Origin: Flavobacterium sp. BFFFF1
GTDB lineage: Bacteria; Bacteroidota; Bacteroidia; Flavobacteriales; Flavobacteriaceae
Direction of reading: 5' to 3'
NCBI RefSeq assembly: GCF_002256285.1
Contig: NZ_NKJE01000004.1
Location: 62,001-126,000 of the forward strand
Length of the DNA: 64,000 nucleotides
Of this stretch, positions 36,205 through 47,030 are shown one piece after another. Position 1 is the stretch's first letter; each line of letters opens with the position of its first letter. A model generated the notes under the pieces. It did not search any database, had not been told where the DNA came from, and worked only from the letters and a program-made list of their open reading frames with translations. Both the position numbers and the translations under genes were made by a program.

Positions 36205-36225
36205 ATTCTCTTGATTAAGTTTAAA

Positions 36226-36233
36226 CAAATATA
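36226..36233 (-). promoter_or_regulatory. Candidate -7 element of the kinase-regulator operon
   Basis: TATATTTG on the minus strand matches TAnnTTTG exactly, 21 bases upstream of the GTG start at 36204. It supports that start over the upstream TTG. A similar TATTTTTG lies upstream of the kinase remnant at 21628. Confidence 0.5.
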
Positions 36234-36565
36234 GAAGACATCTTTGTATAAAAACACGCAATTGTGTGATTGGAGCATTTGAACTACTCTGAATGGGGTT
36301 TGGCTTATTATTGCAAATACTTCATTACAGCGTTGTTGACCCATAAGCTGTAAATTAAATTAATGACCGACAGATTCTAACGAAAAAAGTGGTTTTTCCG
36401 CATTGCCAATTCACAATGAAATCATATTTCGATTTAGAGGAAGGTGACAATGCACATCCCCACGAAAAAATTTACTTTTACCACACCTGTAATTCCAAAT
36501 ATTTTATTAATTTTTTTGTGAACCGTGCCATGCTAACCATTTTGACATTGACCTGTTTAAAAACA
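36234..36565. other. Intergenic region between eno and the kinase operon
   Basis: No gene seen. An open frame on the plus strand overlaps the enolase 3' end and has no recognisable features. The only clear signal is the eno terminator at its far edge. Confidence 0.55.
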
Positions 36566-36594
36566 AAAACCCTTTCAATTGCTGAAAGGGTTTT
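36566..36594 (-). terminator. Enolase terminator
   Basis: AAAACCCTTTCA and TGAAAGGGTTTT form a perfect 12-base stem with a 5-base loop, 19 bases after the eno stop. Confidence 0.88.
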
Positions 36595-36613
36595 GAAGTA
36601 TGTTGAAAAACAT

Positions 36614-37918
<1,305 letters not shown>

Positions 37919-38042
37919 TTAATATTTATCTCAAATTTTTTCGAAATTACGGAATTATAATAACGCGAAAAAGGACATCATTATAAAGTTATAAACTCAA
38001 ACGTTTTAGTGAAAGAAATTCCCAAAACGGCAATTAAAACAA

Positions 38043-38070
38043 AAACCTGTAACGTAAAGCCACAGGTCTT
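38043..38070 (-). terminator. carA terminator
   Basis: ACCTGT and ACAGGT pair around an 11-base region, with a T run on the minus strand, just after the carA stop. The stem is short, so confidence is moderate. Confidence 0.6.
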
Positions 38071-38076
38071 TCTAAT

Positions 38077-39177
38077 TTAGTTTTGCATCCTTTGGATGAA
38101 TTCATCAAAAAGATAGGAAGAATCGTGTGGTCCCGGGCTCGCCTCCGGGTGATACTGTACGGAGAAGCAGTTTTTTGACAGCATTTTCATCCCGGCGACG
38201 GTTTGGTCGTTAATGTGAATCTGGACAATTTCAATATCCGGATGCGCTTCAACTTCTTCCCTGTTAACAGCAAAGCCATGATTCTGCGACGAAATCTCGC
38301 CTTTACCAGTAATAAGATTTTTCACCGGGTGGTTAATGCCGCGGTGGCCGCCAAACATTTTGAAAGTGGAAATCCCATTGGCCAAACCAATAATCTGGTG
38401 ACCGAGACAGATGCCAAATAAGGGCTTATCGTTTGCCAGAATTTCTTTGGCCACTTCGATTACGCCCTCAAGCGGCTCAGGATCACCGGGACCGTTTGAA
38501 AGGAAATAGCCATCAGGATTAAAAGCAGCCAGTTCTTTATACGTCGCGTTGTATGGGAAAACTTTAATATAACAATCTCTTTTCGCAAAATTGCGCAGGA
38601 TATTTGATTTAATCCCGAGGTCCAAAGCGGCAATGCGGTACGTAGCGTTTTCGTCGCCAAAAAAATAGGGTTCAGTCACAGAAACTTTGGATGCCAGTTC
38701 AAGACCTTTCATGTCCGGAACGTTGGCCAATGCCAGCTTTAGATCTTCGATTGAAGTACCATCGGTACAAATGACGGCGTTCATAGCGCCGTTATCGCGG
38801 ATATAAGCGGTCAGCGCGCGGGTATCAACATCGGAGATGCCTATCAAACGTTGTTCTTTGAAATAATCTTCAAGGCTTTCGGATGCACCGACACGGGAAT
38901 AATTGTAACTAAAATTGCGGCAAACGAGTCCGGCAATTTTTATGGAACCCGATTCGACTTCGTCCTCGTGTACACCATAATTCCCGATATGGGCATTTGT
39001 CGTAACCATAATTTGCCCGAAGTAAGAAGGATCGGTAAAAATTTCCTGGTATCCTGTCATTCCGGTGTTGAAGCAAAGTTCACCAAAAGTGGTTCCTGAA
39101 ATCCCGACGGACTTGCCGTGGAAAACGGTGCCATCACTTAAGAGAAGAATGGCTTTTTGTCGTGTTGTGTATTTCAT
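38077..39177 (-). CDS. carA: Carbamoyl-phosphate synthase small subunit
   Basis: A 366-residue glutamine amidotransferase subunit that releases ammonia from glutamine for the large subunit CarB, in arginine and pyrimidine synthesis. The N-terminal domain has GYQEIFTDPSYFGQI and HIGNYGV. The class I amidotransferase domain has the nucleophile elbow LFGICLGHQIIG (Cys) and the His/Glu pair in VQYHPEASPGPHDS. carB is not in the window. The gene follows rplQ by about 270 bases and precedes eno, a common flavobacterial order. Confidence 0.97.
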   Translation of the reverse strand: MKYTTRQKAILLLSDGTVFHGKSVGISGTTFGELCFNTGMTGYQEIFTDPSYFGQIMVTTNAHIGNYGVHEDEVESGSIKIAGLVCRNFSYNYSRVGASESLEDYFKEQRLIGISDVDTRALTAYIRDNGAMNAVICTDGTSIEDLKLALANVPDMKGLELASKVSVTEPYFFGDENATYRIAALDLGIKSNILRNFAKRDCYIKVFPYNATYKELAAFNPDGYFLSNGPGDPEPLEGVIEVAKEILANDKPLFGICLGHQIIGLANGISTFKMFGGHRGINHPVKNLITGKGEISSQNHGFAVNREEVEAHPDIEIVQIHINDQTVAGMKMLSKNCFSVQYHPEASPGPHDSSYLFDEFIQRMQN

Positions 39178-39217
39178 TATTAGCAGTGAGAATTGAGTAG
39201 TTAGATGTTGTGTGCTG

Positions 39218-39236
39218 CAAATTTAATCCAAATATA
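39218..39236 (-). promoter_or_regulatory. Two overlapping -7 candidates for carA
   Basis: On the minus strand TAAATTTG (39218-39225) and TATATTTG (39229-39236) both match TAnnTTTG. They lie 41-60 bases before the carA start. Which one is used cannot be told, and no good -33 box is seen. Confidence 0.4.
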
Positions 39237-39275
39237 ATCGATTGAAAAAAATAGTTATAAGCCGACTGTTCATAA

Positions 39276-39378
39276 TTAGCCCCGATGGCAGCGGCATCCT
39301 TTTTTGTTTTAAAAAAAGCGCCGTTTCATTTGGCACGTCAAAAACAAAAAAGATAAAGCGGACAGCGGGAACAGCTCC
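39276..39378. repeat. Inverted-repeat (REP-like) element between rplQ and carA
   Basis: The segment begins AGCCCCGATGGCAGCGGCATCC and ends GCGGACAGCGGGAACAGCTCC, with a central stem of TTTTTTGTTTT against AAAACAAAAAA. I recall this layout as a dispersed intergenic repeat in flavobacterial genomes. It has no coding frame. Confidence 0.55.
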
Positions 39379-39395
39379 AAATTAAAAACAAAAAA

Positions 39396-39425
39396 AAAGG
39401 ACAAACTAATAAAAGTTTATCCTTT
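39396..39425 (-). terminator. Terminator of the ribosomal protein operon
   Basis: AAAGGAYAAACT pairs with AGTTTRTCCTTT (one G-U pair) around a 6-base loop, followed by a run of nine T on the minus strand, 25 bases after the rplQ stop. Confidence 0.85.
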
Positions 39426-39450
39426 GATTTTTATGGGAAGCTGACAATCA

Positions 39451-40128
39451 TTATTCAGCGTCTTCCTTTTTTTCTGTGTCATCAGCCGGAGTTTCCTCAG
39501 CCTCAGCAGTTGGAGTTTCAGTCTCAGCTGCTGGAGCCTCTTCAGCTTCAGCGACAGGAACAGCTTCTTCTACCTGTGGTGTTTCCACTTCAGGAGCAAC
39601 TGTTTCGACTACAGGAGCTTCAACAACAGCTTCAGGAGCTTCTTCTACAGGAGCCTCAGCAACCGGTGCAGCTTTAGGAGCGGCAGGAGCTGTAGTATCA
39701 GCGCCTTTAGCTTTTCCACCACGACGGCTTCTTGATTTTTTAGCTTCTTTTTTACCTCCGTTGTATAGTTCGTTGAAATCTACCAATTCGATCATCGCCA
39801 TATCAGCGTTATCTCCAAGACGGTTTCCAACTTTGATGATACGTGTATAACCACCCGGACGGTCACCTACTTTTGCGGCTACGTCACGGAACAAGTCTGT
39901 TACGGCATATTTGCTTCTTAGGTAAGCGAAAACGATACGGCGGTTGTGCGTTGTATCTTCTTTTGATTTTGTGATAAGCGGCTCAACAAATTGTTTAAGT
40001 GCTTTGGCTTTAGCAACAGTAGTATTAATACGCTTGTGCTCGATTAGTGAGCAGGCCATATTAGCCAACATAGCTTTTCTATGTCCTGTCTGTCTGCTTA
40101 AGTGGTTGAATTTTTTTCCGTGTCTCAT
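39451..40128 (-). CDS. rplQ: Ribosomal protein bL17 with long acidic C-terminal tail
   Basis: A 225-residue protein. Residues 1 to about 118 are the bL17 core ([52 protein letters not shown]). After a basic linker ([12 protein letters not shown]) the last ~90 residues are a low-complexity Ala/Glu/Pro/Val tail of VEAPxxEAPE type. Standard bL17 is about 120 residues, so the tail almost doubles the protein. Last gene of the operon, after rpoA. Confidence 0.96.
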   Translation of the reverse strand: MRHGKKFNHLSRQTGHRKAMLANMACSLIEHKRINTTVAKAKALKQFVEPLITKSKEDTTHNRRIVFAYLRSKYAVTDLFRDVAAKVGDRPGGYTRIIKVGNRLGDNADMAMIELVDFNELYNGGKKEAKKSRSRRGGKAKGADTTAPAAPKAAPVAEAPVEEAPEAVVEAPVVETVAPEVETPQVEEAVPVAEAEEAPAAETETPTAEAEETPADDTEKKEDAE

Positions 40129-40190
40129 GACGTGTTTTTTAAGTCTTCATCTTGCTGCAATCCTCTTTGGAGAGCAAAATATGAAGCTAT

Positions 40191-41183
40191 TTATTCTTTA
40201 TCTAATTTGTATTTTGCCAAATCCATTCCGAAGGTTAAGTTCTTAACAGCAACCAGTTCATCCAGTTCTGTTAAAGATTTCTTTCCGAAGTTACGGAACT
40301 TCATTAGGTCATTTTTATTGAAAGATACAAGATCTCCAAGTGTTTCCACTTCAGCTGCTTTAAGGCAATTCAGTGCTCTTACGGAAAGATCCATATCGAC
40401 AAGTTTGGTTTTAAGCAATTGTCTCATGTGCAATGATTCCTCATCATAAGATTCCGTTTGCGCGATTTCGTCTGCTTCCAGGGTAATCCTTTCATCAGAG
40501 AAAAGCATAAAGTGGTGGATCAGTACTTTCGCAGCTTCAGTAAGGGCATCTTTTGGGCTGATAGATCCGTCAGTCTTGATTTCGAAGACCAATTTCTCAT
40601 AATCCGTTTTTTGCTCTACACGGAAGTTCTCGATTGCATATTTTACATTTTTTACCGGAGTAAAAATAGAGTCTGTAAAAATAGTACCGATGGCTACATT
40701 CTGCTTTTTGTTTTCTTCAGCCGGCACATAACCCCTTCCTTTTTCAATAGTAAGTTCCATATTAAGGTTTACTTTACTGTCAAGGTTGCAGATTACCAGT
40801 TCCGGGTTTAACACCTGGAAGCCGGAAATGAATTTCTGGAAATCACCGGCAGTAAGCTGGCTTTTACCTGAAACAGAAATGGTAACCGATTCGTTATCGA
40901 CATCCTCGATCTGGCGTTTGAAACGTACCTGTTTTAAATTCAGGATGATTTCAGTAACGTCTTCAACAACTCCGGAAATAGTAGAAAACTCGTGGTCTAC
41001 ACCTTCGATTTTAACGGAAGTGATTGCATATCCTTCTAATGCGGACAGCAAAACCCTTCTGAGAGCGTTCCCCACGGTCAATCCGTAACCAGGTTCCAAA
41101 GGACGAAATTCGAATTTCCCTTCAAAATCGGTTGAATCGATCATGATCACTTTATCGGGCTTCTGAAAATTAAATATTGCCAT
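40191..41183 (-). CDS. rpoA: RNA polymerase alpha subunit
   Basis: A 330-residue protein. The N-terminal dimerisation domain has [20 protein letters not shown]; the C-terminal domain has the helix-hairpin-helix [19 protein letters not shown] and [14 protein letters not shown] used for UP-element and activator contact. A flexible acidic linker lies between. It sits between rpsD and rplQ, as in the alpha operon of most bacteria. Confidence 0.98.
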   Translation of the reverse strand: MAIFNFQKPDKVIMIDSTDFEGKFEFRPLEPGYGLTVGNALRRVLLSALEGYAITSVKIEGVDHEFSTISGVVEDVTEIILNLKQVRFKRQIEDVDNESVTISVSGKSQLTAGDFQKFISGFQVLNPELVICNLDSKVNLNMELTIEKGRGYVPAEENKKQNVAIGTIFTDSIFTPVKNVKYAIENFRVEQKTDYEKLVFEIKTDGSISPKDALTEAAKVLIHHFMLFSDERITLEADEIAQTESYDEESLHMRQLLKTKLVDMDLSVRALNCLKAAEVETLGDLVSFNKNDLMKFRNFGKKSLTELDELVAVKNLTFGMDLAKYKLDKE

Positions 41184-41203
41184 AATTTCGACTAAGTCAA
41201 TTA

Positions 41204-41809
41204 TTATTTGTTGTACAATTCGACGATCAGCTGTTCTTTGATGTTTTCAGGAATCTGCAATCTTGCAGGTACTGATACGAAAACACCTTCTTTAGTATCG
41301 TTGTTCCAGGTAATCCACTCATATACATGAGAAGAGTTTGAAAGGGAACGTTCGATAGATTCCAATGATTTTGATTTTTCACGAACAGCGACTTTATCGC
41401 CAGGTTTTAAATGGTATGATGGAATGTTAACATTCTCGCCATTTACGGTAATGTGTCTGTGCGATACAATTTGACGGGCACCTCTTCTTGAAGACGCAAT
41501 CCCCATTCTGTATACCACATTGTCCAATCTCGCTTCGCAAAGCTGGATCAGCACTTCACCTGTTACACCACGTGCAGCAGATGCTTTTTCAAAAAGTCCT
41601 CTGAATTGTTTTTCAAGGATTCCGTAAGTGTACTTCGCTTTTTGCTTTTCCATTAACTGAATCGCGTACTCAGATTTCTTTCCTCTTTTTTTTGCCATCC
41701 CGTGTTGTCCAGGAGGGTAATTTCTCTTTTCGAAGGCTTTGTCATCTCCGAAAATAGCTTCGCCGAACTTACGGGCGATTTTGGTTTTTGGACCAGTATA
41801 TCTTGCCAT
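41204..41809 (-). CDS. rpsD: Ribosomal protein uS4
   Basis: A 201-residue 30S assembly protein with N-terminal [17 protein letters not shown] and an S4 RNA-binding domain ([28 protein letters not shown]). There is no zinc-binding Cys cluster at the N-terminus. In other bacteria S4 represses the alpha operon; no pseudoknot was verified here. The gap of 88 bases to rpsK is wider than most in this operon. Confidence 0.98.
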   Translation of the reverse strand: MARYTGPKTKIARKFGEAIFGDDKAFEKRNYPPGQHGMAKKRGKKSEYAIQLMEKQKAKYTYGILEKQFRGLFEKASAARGVTGEVLIQLCEARLDNVVYRMGIASSRRGARQIVSHRHITVNGENVNIPSYHLKPGDKVAVREKSKSLESIERSLSNSSHVYEWITWNNDTKEGVFVSVPARLQIPENIKEQLIVELYNK

Positions 41810-41897
41810 TTTAAAAAATTTTGGGCAGCGATTATGAATTCAGGTCAAATCCTTCGATAATCTTGAGTGCTAACCCGGTTATACTATAAATTAATAC

Positions 41898-42281
41898 TTA
41901 GACTCTTCTTCTTTTTGGAGGTCTACACCCATTATGTGGCATTGGAGTAACGTCAATGATTTCAGTTACTTCAATACCTGAGTTATGTACTGAACGGATA
42001 GCAGACTCACGTCCGTTACCTGGTCCTTTTACATAAACTTTTACCTTTTTAAGTCCAGCTTCCAAAGCCACTTTGCTGCAATCTTCTGCTGCCATCTGAG
42101 CTGCGTAAGGAGTGTTCTTCTTAGAACCCCTGAAGCCCATTTTACCAGCTGAAGACCACGAAATAACTTCACCCTTTTTGTTTGTCAACGAAATGATGAT
42201 GTTATTGAAAGTTGCGCTGATGTGCGCTTCTCCGGTCGACTCAATAATAACTTTACGTTTTTTTGTACTTGCCTTAGCCAT
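41898..42281 (-). CDS. rpsK: Ribosomal protein uS11
   Basis: A 127-residue platform protein of the 30S subunit. It has the family pattern [36 protein letters not shown] and the basic end [18 protein letters not shown]. It follows rpsM by 8 bases. Confidence 0.98.
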   Translation of the reverse strand: MAKASTKKRKVIIESTGEAHISATFNNIIISLTNKKGEVISWSSAGKMGFRGSKKNTPYAAQMAAEDCSKVALEAGLKKVKVYVKGPGNGRESAIRSVHNSGIEVTEIIDVTPMPHNGCRPPKRRRV

Positions 42282-42289
42282 ACTACTTA

Positions 42290-42664
42290 TTATTTAGTTG
42301 CTTTTTTCTTGTTGGCAACAGTTTTTCTCTTACCTTTTCTTGTTCTCGAGTTATTTTTGGTACGCTGACCTCTTAAAGGAAGTCCGGCTCTGTGGCGAAT
42401 ACCTCTGTAACATCCGATGTCCATTAAACGTTTGATGTTCAATGAAACTTCAGAACGAAGTTCACCTTCAATTTTGTAGTAAGATACTGCATCACGAATG
42501 GCACCGATCTGATCGTCATTCCAATCCTGAACTTTGATATCTTCACTTACATTGGCTTTTGCCAAAATCTCTGTAGCTCTGCTTCTACCAACTCCGAAGA
42601 TATAGGTCAAAGCAATAACGCCTCTCTTGTTTTTCGGGATGTCTACCCCTGCTATTCTTGCCAT
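42290..42664 (-). CDS. rpsM: Ribosomal protein uS13
   Basis: A 124-residue protein of the 30S head with [22 protein letters not shown] and the C-terminal [21 protein letters not shown]. It contacts the 50S subunit and tRNA. It starts 2 bases after the rpmJ stop. Confidence 0.98.
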   Translation of the reverse strand: MARIAGVDIPKNKRGVIALTYIFGVGRSRATEILAKANVSEDIKVQDWNDDQIGAIRDAVSYYKIEGELRSEVSLNIKRLMDIGCYRGIRHRAGLPLRGQRTKNNSRTRKGKRKTVANKKKATK

Positions 42665-42666
42665 AA

Positions 42667-42783
42667 TTATCCTTGTCTTTGTTTAAATCTAGGATTCTTT
42701 TTGTTGATTACGTATAATCTGCCTTTTCTGCGAACGATAACGCATTCGGCGCTTCTTTTCTTAACTGATGCTCTTACTTTCAT
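42667..42783 (-). CDS. rpmJ: Ribosomal protein bL36 (zinc-free form)
   Basis: A 38-codon gene: [20 protein letters not shown] followed by [18 protein letters not shown]. Length and ends are typical of bL36. Of the usual zinc ligands (C-x2-C, C, H) only one Cys remains, so this is the C-minus form that does not bind zinc. It lies between infA and rpsM, the normal place. Confidence 0.97.
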   Translation of the reverse strand: MKVRASVKKRSAECVIVRRKGRLYVINKKNPRFKQRQG

Positions 42784-42789
42784 TTTAGT

Positions 42790-42866
42790 TTCGCTTTCAG
42801 CTTCCAGCTTTCAGCTTTCAGCGGCTACCTCATGGGCTACTGCTGATGGCTAACTGCTGACAGCTA
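42790..42866. repeat. AGCTTTCAGC-type repeat in the rpmJ-infA spacer
   Basis: Tandem-like CTTTCAGCTTCCAGCTTTCAGC, then GGCTACTGCTGATGGCTAACTGCTGACAGC in halves. It resembles the repeat at 7868-7907 in reverse complement. It lies within an otherwise tightly packed operon. Confidence 0.55.
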
Positions 42867-43082
42867 TTAATATCTATAAGTAATTCTTGCTTTTGACAAA
42901 TCGTAAGGACTCATTTCCAGTTTTACTTTATCACCAGGTAATAACTTGATGTAATGCATGCGCATTTTTCCGGAGATGTGTGCGATTACAATATGTCCAT
43001 TTTCTAATTCCACACGGAACATTGCATTTGACAATGCTTCAATGATTGATCCGTCTTGTTCTATTGCTGCCTGTTTAGCCAT
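42867..43082 (-). CDS. infA: Translation initiation factor IF-1
   Basis: A 71-residue single S1/OB-fold protein ([40 protein letters not shown]). It binds the ribosomal A site during initiation. Full length, 6 bases after secY. Confidence 0.98.
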   Translation of the reverse strand: MAKQAAIEQDGSIIEALSNAMFRVELENGHIVIAHISGKMRMHYIKLLPGDKVKLEMSPYDLSKARITYRY

Positions 43083-43088
43083 AAATTA

Positions 43089-44432
43089 TTAAGCTACTGC
43101 TTTTCTATTTTTACCGCTTTTCATTAAGCTGTCGTAGTGTCTGTTCAATATATATGAATTGATCTGCTGGATAGTATCTATCGCAACACCAACCATAATG
43201 ATTAACGACGTACCTCCAAAGAACATCGCCCATTGTTGCTGTACTCCGATATTAACGATAATCGCCGGGAACACAGCAATAAGCGCAAGAAACAGAGAGC
43301 CAGGAAATGTTATTAAAGACATAATCTTATCTAAGTAATCCGCGGTTTCAACTCCTGGCCTGATGCCTGGAATAAATCCACTACTTCTTTTCAGGTCATC
43401 GGCCATCTTGTTCGTCGGCACGGTGATTGCTGTATAGAAATAAGTGAAGATGATGATTAGGAATGCGAAGACAAAACTATACCAGAATCCAAAAGGACTG
43501 CTGAATTCACTTGCAATAGACTGAGAAACCTCAGACTCTGACAATTTAGCCAAAGCAGCCGGTATGAACATAATGGCCTGCGCAAAGATGATTGGCATTA
43601 CTCCGGCAGCGTTAAGCTTTAAAGGAATAAACTGTCGGTTTGCACCAGTAGCATCCTGCTCAAATTCACCACCAACGGTTCTTCTCGCATACTGTACCGG
43701 TATTCTTCTTACTGCCATTACCAACAATACACACGCAATAATCACTAACAACCAGATAATTATCTCGATAACCAATAGCATCGGCCCACCGTTGTTGTTT
43801 GTAATTGTTGACGTAAATTCCTGAGCAAAAGCCATTGGCATTCTGGCAAGGATACCCACCATAATCAATAGTGAAATACCATTACCAATTCCTTTATCGG
43901 TAATCTTCTCTCCAAGCCACATGGCAAAAATCGTACCTGTAACCAGGATCACAACTGAAGAAAATAAGAATTCAAAAGAATCAAAACCTAAGACAAAAGC
44001 ACTTTGAGGTAACGTTTTGTATAGATTATAGATATAGCCAGGTCCTTGTACAAGTGTAATTGCAATGGTCAGCCAACGCGTAATCTGATTCAGTTTCTTT
44101 CTACCACTCTCACCATCTTTCTGTAATTTCTGCAGGTAAGGAATTGCAATTCCCATCAGCTGCACTACAATGGATGCCGAGATGTATGGCATAATACCTA
44201 ATGCGAAAACAGACGCTTTTGAGAAAGCACCTCCTGTAAACATATCAAGGATTGAACCGATACCGTTTTTAGTCTGCCCTGTTAAGCCCCCTAATTGTGT
44301 CGCATCAATACCCGGCAGTGTAACGTGCGCACCAAAACGATAAACCAATAACAGACCCAGCGTAAACAGGATTCTGTTTTTTAATTCTTCGATTTTCCAG
44401 ACATTGGCTAATGATTCAAAAAATTTCTTCAT
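43089..44432 (-). CDS. secY: Protein translocase subunit SecY
   Basis: A 447-residue inner-membrane channel subunit with ten expected transmembrane helices. Recognisable parts are the first helix (RILFTLGLLLVYRFGAHVTLPG), the plug region near GSILDMFTGGAFSKASVFALG, MPYISASIVVQL, and the cytoplasmic loop FIPGIRPGVETADYLD. It exports the signal-peptide proteins that fill this window. It lies between rplO and infA, with no adk or map between them, as usual in Bacteroidota. Confidence 0.98.
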   Translation of the reverse strand: MKKFFESLANVWKIEELKNRILFTLGLLLVYRFGAHVTLPGIDATQLGGLTGQTKNGIGSILDMFTGGAFSKASVFALGIMPYISASIVVQLMGIAIPYLQKLQKDGESGRKKLNQITRWLTIAITLVQGPGYIYNLYKTLPQSAFVLGFDSFEFLFSSVVILVTGTIFAMWLGEKITDKGIGNGISLLIMVGILARMPMAFAQEFTSTITNNNGGPMLLVIEIIIWLLVIIACVLLVMAVRRIPVQYARRTVGGEFEQDATGANRQFIPLKLNAAGVMPIIFAQAIMFIPAALAKLSESEVSQSIASEFSSPFGFWYSFVFAFLIIIFTYFYTAITVPTNKMADDLKRSSGFIPGIRPGVETADYLDKIMSLITFPGSLFLALIAVFPAIIVNIGVQQQWAMFFGGTSLIIMVGVAIDTIQQINSYILNRHYDSLMKSGKNRKAVA

Positions 44433-44443
44433 ACGACAGAAAA

Positions 44444-44896
44444 TTACAGGGTTACAGCTTCACCACCAGCCGCTTCAATAGCAGCTTTTGCGGTAGCCGT
44501 AAATTTGTGAGCAGTTACTTTTAGTTTCGCTTTCAATTCACCTCTTCCTAAAATCTTAACGATTTCATTTTTGGTAGCCAAACGATTCGTTACAAATACT
44601 GTCATATCAACAGTGTCTGTTACAAGTCCATTGTCAACCAACAATTGTAATGTGTCAAGATTAACACCTTCGTATTCTTTACGGTTGATGTTTTTGAAAC
44701 CAAACTTAGGCACACGCCTTTGAAGTGGCATCTGACCACCTTCAAAACCAATCTTTTTAGAGTATCCTGAACGGGATTTTGCTCCTTTGTGACCTCTTGC
44801 GGAAGTACCACCTTTACCGGAACCTTCTCCGCGACCTACCCTCTTATTTTGATTGTGGGTTGAACCTTCAGCAGGTTGTAAGTTACTTAAATTCAT
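44444..44896 (-). CDS. rplO: Ribosomal protein uL15
   Basis: A 150-residue protein with the glycine/basic N-terminus (RVGRGEGSGKGGTSARGHKG) and GFEGGQMPLQRRVPKFGF typical of uL15. Immediately upstream of secY. Confidence 0.98.
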   Translation of the reverse strand: MNLSNLQPAEGSTHNQNKRVGRGEGSGKGGTSARGHKGAKSRSGYSKKIGFEGGQMPLQRRVPKFGFKNINRKEYEGVNLDTLQLLVDNGLVTDTVDMTVFVTNRLATKNEIVKILGRGELKAKLKVTAHKFTATAKAAIEAAGGEAVTL

Positions 44897-44907
44897 AACT
44901 GTATTTG

Positions 44908-45090
44908 TTATTTAACTTCCTCTACGGAAACTAAGTGTTTAACTTTGTTTATCATCCCAAGGATTGCAGGATTTGACTCGTGTTCTACAACCTGGCCCAT
45001 CTTACGAAGGCCCAAAGCCTCAAGTCCTCTTTTTTGTGTCAGTGGACAGTTGATTTTGCTTCTTACTTGTTTTACTAATAACTTTGCCAT
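44908..45090 (-). CDS. rpmD: Ribosomal protein uL30
   Basis: A 60-residue protein ([32 protein letters not shown]). Normal length and position between rpsE and rplO. Confidence 0.97.
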   Translation of the reverse strand: MAKLLVKQVRSKINCPLTQKRGLEALGLRKMGQVVEHESNPAILGMINKVKHLVSVEEVK

Positions 45091-45101
45091 ATTTCCTGTG
45101 A

Positions 45102-45620
45102 TTATCCTTTAAATACTTTCTCTAATGATACACCCCTTTGTCTTGCAACAGTGTGAGCGCTTCTCATTTGCAGCAAAGCATCGAAAGTTGCTTTAACCAC
45201 GTTGTGAGGGTTTGATGATCCCTGTGATTTTGACAATACATCATGAATACCTACTGATTCAAGAACCGAACGAACAGCTCCACCAGCGATAACTCCTGTA
45301 CCATGCGAAGCCGGCATTAGGAATACACGTGCACCACCAAATTTACCTTTTTGTTCGTGTGGAACTGATTGCCCGCTCAAAGGAATCCTTACCAGATTTT
45401 TCTTAGCATCTTCCACCGCTTTAGCGATTGCTTCAGAAACGTCTTTAGATTTTCCTAATCCGTGACCTACTACTCCATTTTCATCACCTACTACTACAAT
45501 GGCAGAGAAACCGAATGCACGACCTCCTTTTGTAACTTTGGTAACACGATTTACACTAACCAGACGATCTTTTAATTCAAGTCCGCTTGGTTTTACAGAT
45601 TCTATATTTCTATTTTTCAT
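45102..45620 (-). CDS. rpsE: Ribosomal protein uS5
   Basis: A 172-residue protein with a double-stranded-RNA-binding-like N-terminal domain ([20 protein letters not shown]) and [19 protein letters not shown]. It acts in decoding accuracy. Confidence 0.98.
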   Translation of the reverse strand: MKNRNIESVKPSGLELKDRLVSVNRVTKVTKGGRAFGFSAIVVVGDENGVVGHGLGKSKDVSEAIAKAVEDAKKNLVRIPLSGQSVPHEQKGKFGGARVFLMPASHGTGVIAGGAVRSVLESVGIHDVLSKSQGSSNPHNVVKATFDALLQMRSAHTVARQRGVSLEKVFKG

Positions 45621-45626
45621 AATAAA

Positions 45627-45977
45627 TTAGAATTTAAGTCCAGCGGCTCTTGCGCCTTCTGCTAATGATTGAATACGACCGTGGTATAAATAACCACCCC
45701 TGTCGAATGTAACGGTTTCGATTCCGGCTTTTAACGCCTTCTCAGCAACCAGTTTTCCAACTTCGCCTGCTGTTGCAACGTTTGTACCTTTATTTACTCC
45801 TTTTTCTCTTGAAGAGGCAGCCAGTAAAGTTACTCCATTCACATCATCAATGAGCTGTGCGTAGATTTCTTTATTGCTTCTGAATACAGAAAGTCTTGGT
45901 TTTGCAGCAGTTCCGCTTACAATCTTTCTGATTCTGAATTTGATCCTCTGTCTTCTATCGGATTTTGTTAATGACAT
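45627..45977 (-). CDS. rplR: Ribosomal protein uL18
   Basis: A 116-residue 5S rRNA-binding protein ([40 protein letters not shown]). Between rplF and rpsE. Confidence 0.98.
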   Translation of the reverse strand: MSLTKSDRRQRIKFRIRKIVSGTAAKPRLSVFRSNKEIYAQLIDDVNGVTLLAASSREKGVNKGTNVATAGEVGKLVAEKALKAGIETVTFDRGGYLYHGRIQSLAEGARAAGLKF

Positions 45978-45991
45978 AATCTTTAAAATTT

Positions 45992-46534
45992 TTAAGCTGA
46001 TTTACCTGCTTTTCTTCTTAATACTTCACCTACGAACTTAACCCCTTTTCCTTTGTAAGGCTCAGGACGACGGAAACCACGAATTTTCGCAGCAACGGCA
46101 CCCAAAAGCTGTTTGTCATGGGAAGTTAATTTTACGATTGGGTTTTTACCTTTCTCAGAGATTGTTTCTACAACCACTTCAGGCGCCACCTCCAACACGA
46201 TGTTGTGAGAGAACCCTAAAGCCAAATCCAGCTTTTGACCCTGGTTTGAAGCCCTGTATCCTACACCAACCAATTCCAGTTCTTTAGTAAAACCTTCCGA
46301 TACCCCGTTAATCATGTTATTGATCAATGATCTGTACAATCCGTGTTTTGCTCTCTGGTCTTTAGTATCTGATGATCTTTCCACAAGGACCTGATCGCCA
46401 TTCACTGTTATGGTCACGTCAGCATAATCCTGAGACAGCTGACCTTTTTTTCCTTTTACGTTAACCACACCATCTTTCACTTCAACAGTGACTCCGGCAG
46501 GAATTACAACGGGATTTTTACCTATTCTTGACAT
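45992..46534 (-). CDS. rplF: Ribosomal protein uL6
   Basis: A 180-residue protein of two related domains, with [19 protein letters not shown] at the start and [20 protein letters not shown] near the end, the signature that binds 23S rRNA close to the GTPase centre. Confidence 0.98.
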   Translation of the reverse strand: MSRIGKNPVVIPAGVTVEVKDGVVNVKGKKGQLSQDYADVTITVNGDQVLVERSSDTKDQRAKHGLYRSLINNMINGVSEGFTKELELVGVGYRASNQGQKLDLALGFSHNIVLEVAPEVVVETISEKGKNPIVKLTSHDKQLLGAVAAKIRGFRRPEPYKGKGVKFVGEVLRRKAGKSA

Positions 46535-46552
46535 CTTCTGATCTTTTAATAG

Positions 46553-46951
46553 TTAGTATACGTAACAGATAACTTCACCACCTACATTCAGCTGTTTCGC
46601 TTGCTTTCCCGTCATCAGACCTTTAGAAGTTGAAACAATCGAGATGCCTAATCCGTTAAGGATCCTTGGCAACTTTCCGGCACCTGCATACTTACGTAAA
46701 CCTGGTTTACTAATTCTTTGGATGTCCTTGATTACAGGCTCTTTGGTATCTTTATCATACTTCAAAGCAATTTTGATAGAACCCTGAACGGTGTTCTCCT
46801 CAAACTTGTAGCTCAGGATGTATCCCTGATCAAATAAGATCTTGGTAATCTCTTTTTTAAGATTAGAAGCAGGAATCTCAACGACTTTGTGGTTTGCAGC
46901 CACTGCGTTTCTAACCCTTGTCAAATAATCCGCGATTGGATCTGTGTACAT
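46553..46951 (-). CDS. rpsH: Ribosomal protein uS8
   Basis: A 132-residue protein with IADYLTRVRNAVAANHKVVE and the C-terminal GLGISIVSTSKGLMTGKQAK. In E. coli S8 is the spc-operon repressor. The preceding 151-base gap to rpsN, with a hairpin, is a candidate place for control here. Confidence 0.98.
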   Translation of the reverse strand: MYTDPIADYLTRVRNAVAANHKVVEIPASNLKKEITKILFDQGYILSYKFEENTVQGSIKIALKYDKDTKEPVIKDIQRISKPGLRKYAGAGKLPRILNGLGISIVSTSKGLMTGKQAKQLNVGGEVICYVY

Positions 46952-47030
46952 ATAAATTAAATTGCGGTTTTGGTATTCATACCGGACCTTCCGGCAGAAC
47001 CTGAAACCATTAAACTTTGGTAATTAATTA

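Noticed and set aside
36205..36261. TTG start at 36261 for the sensor kinase
   Set aside because: A perfect -7 element lies at 36226-36233, inside that extension, and the GTG at 36204 opens directly with a signal peptide.
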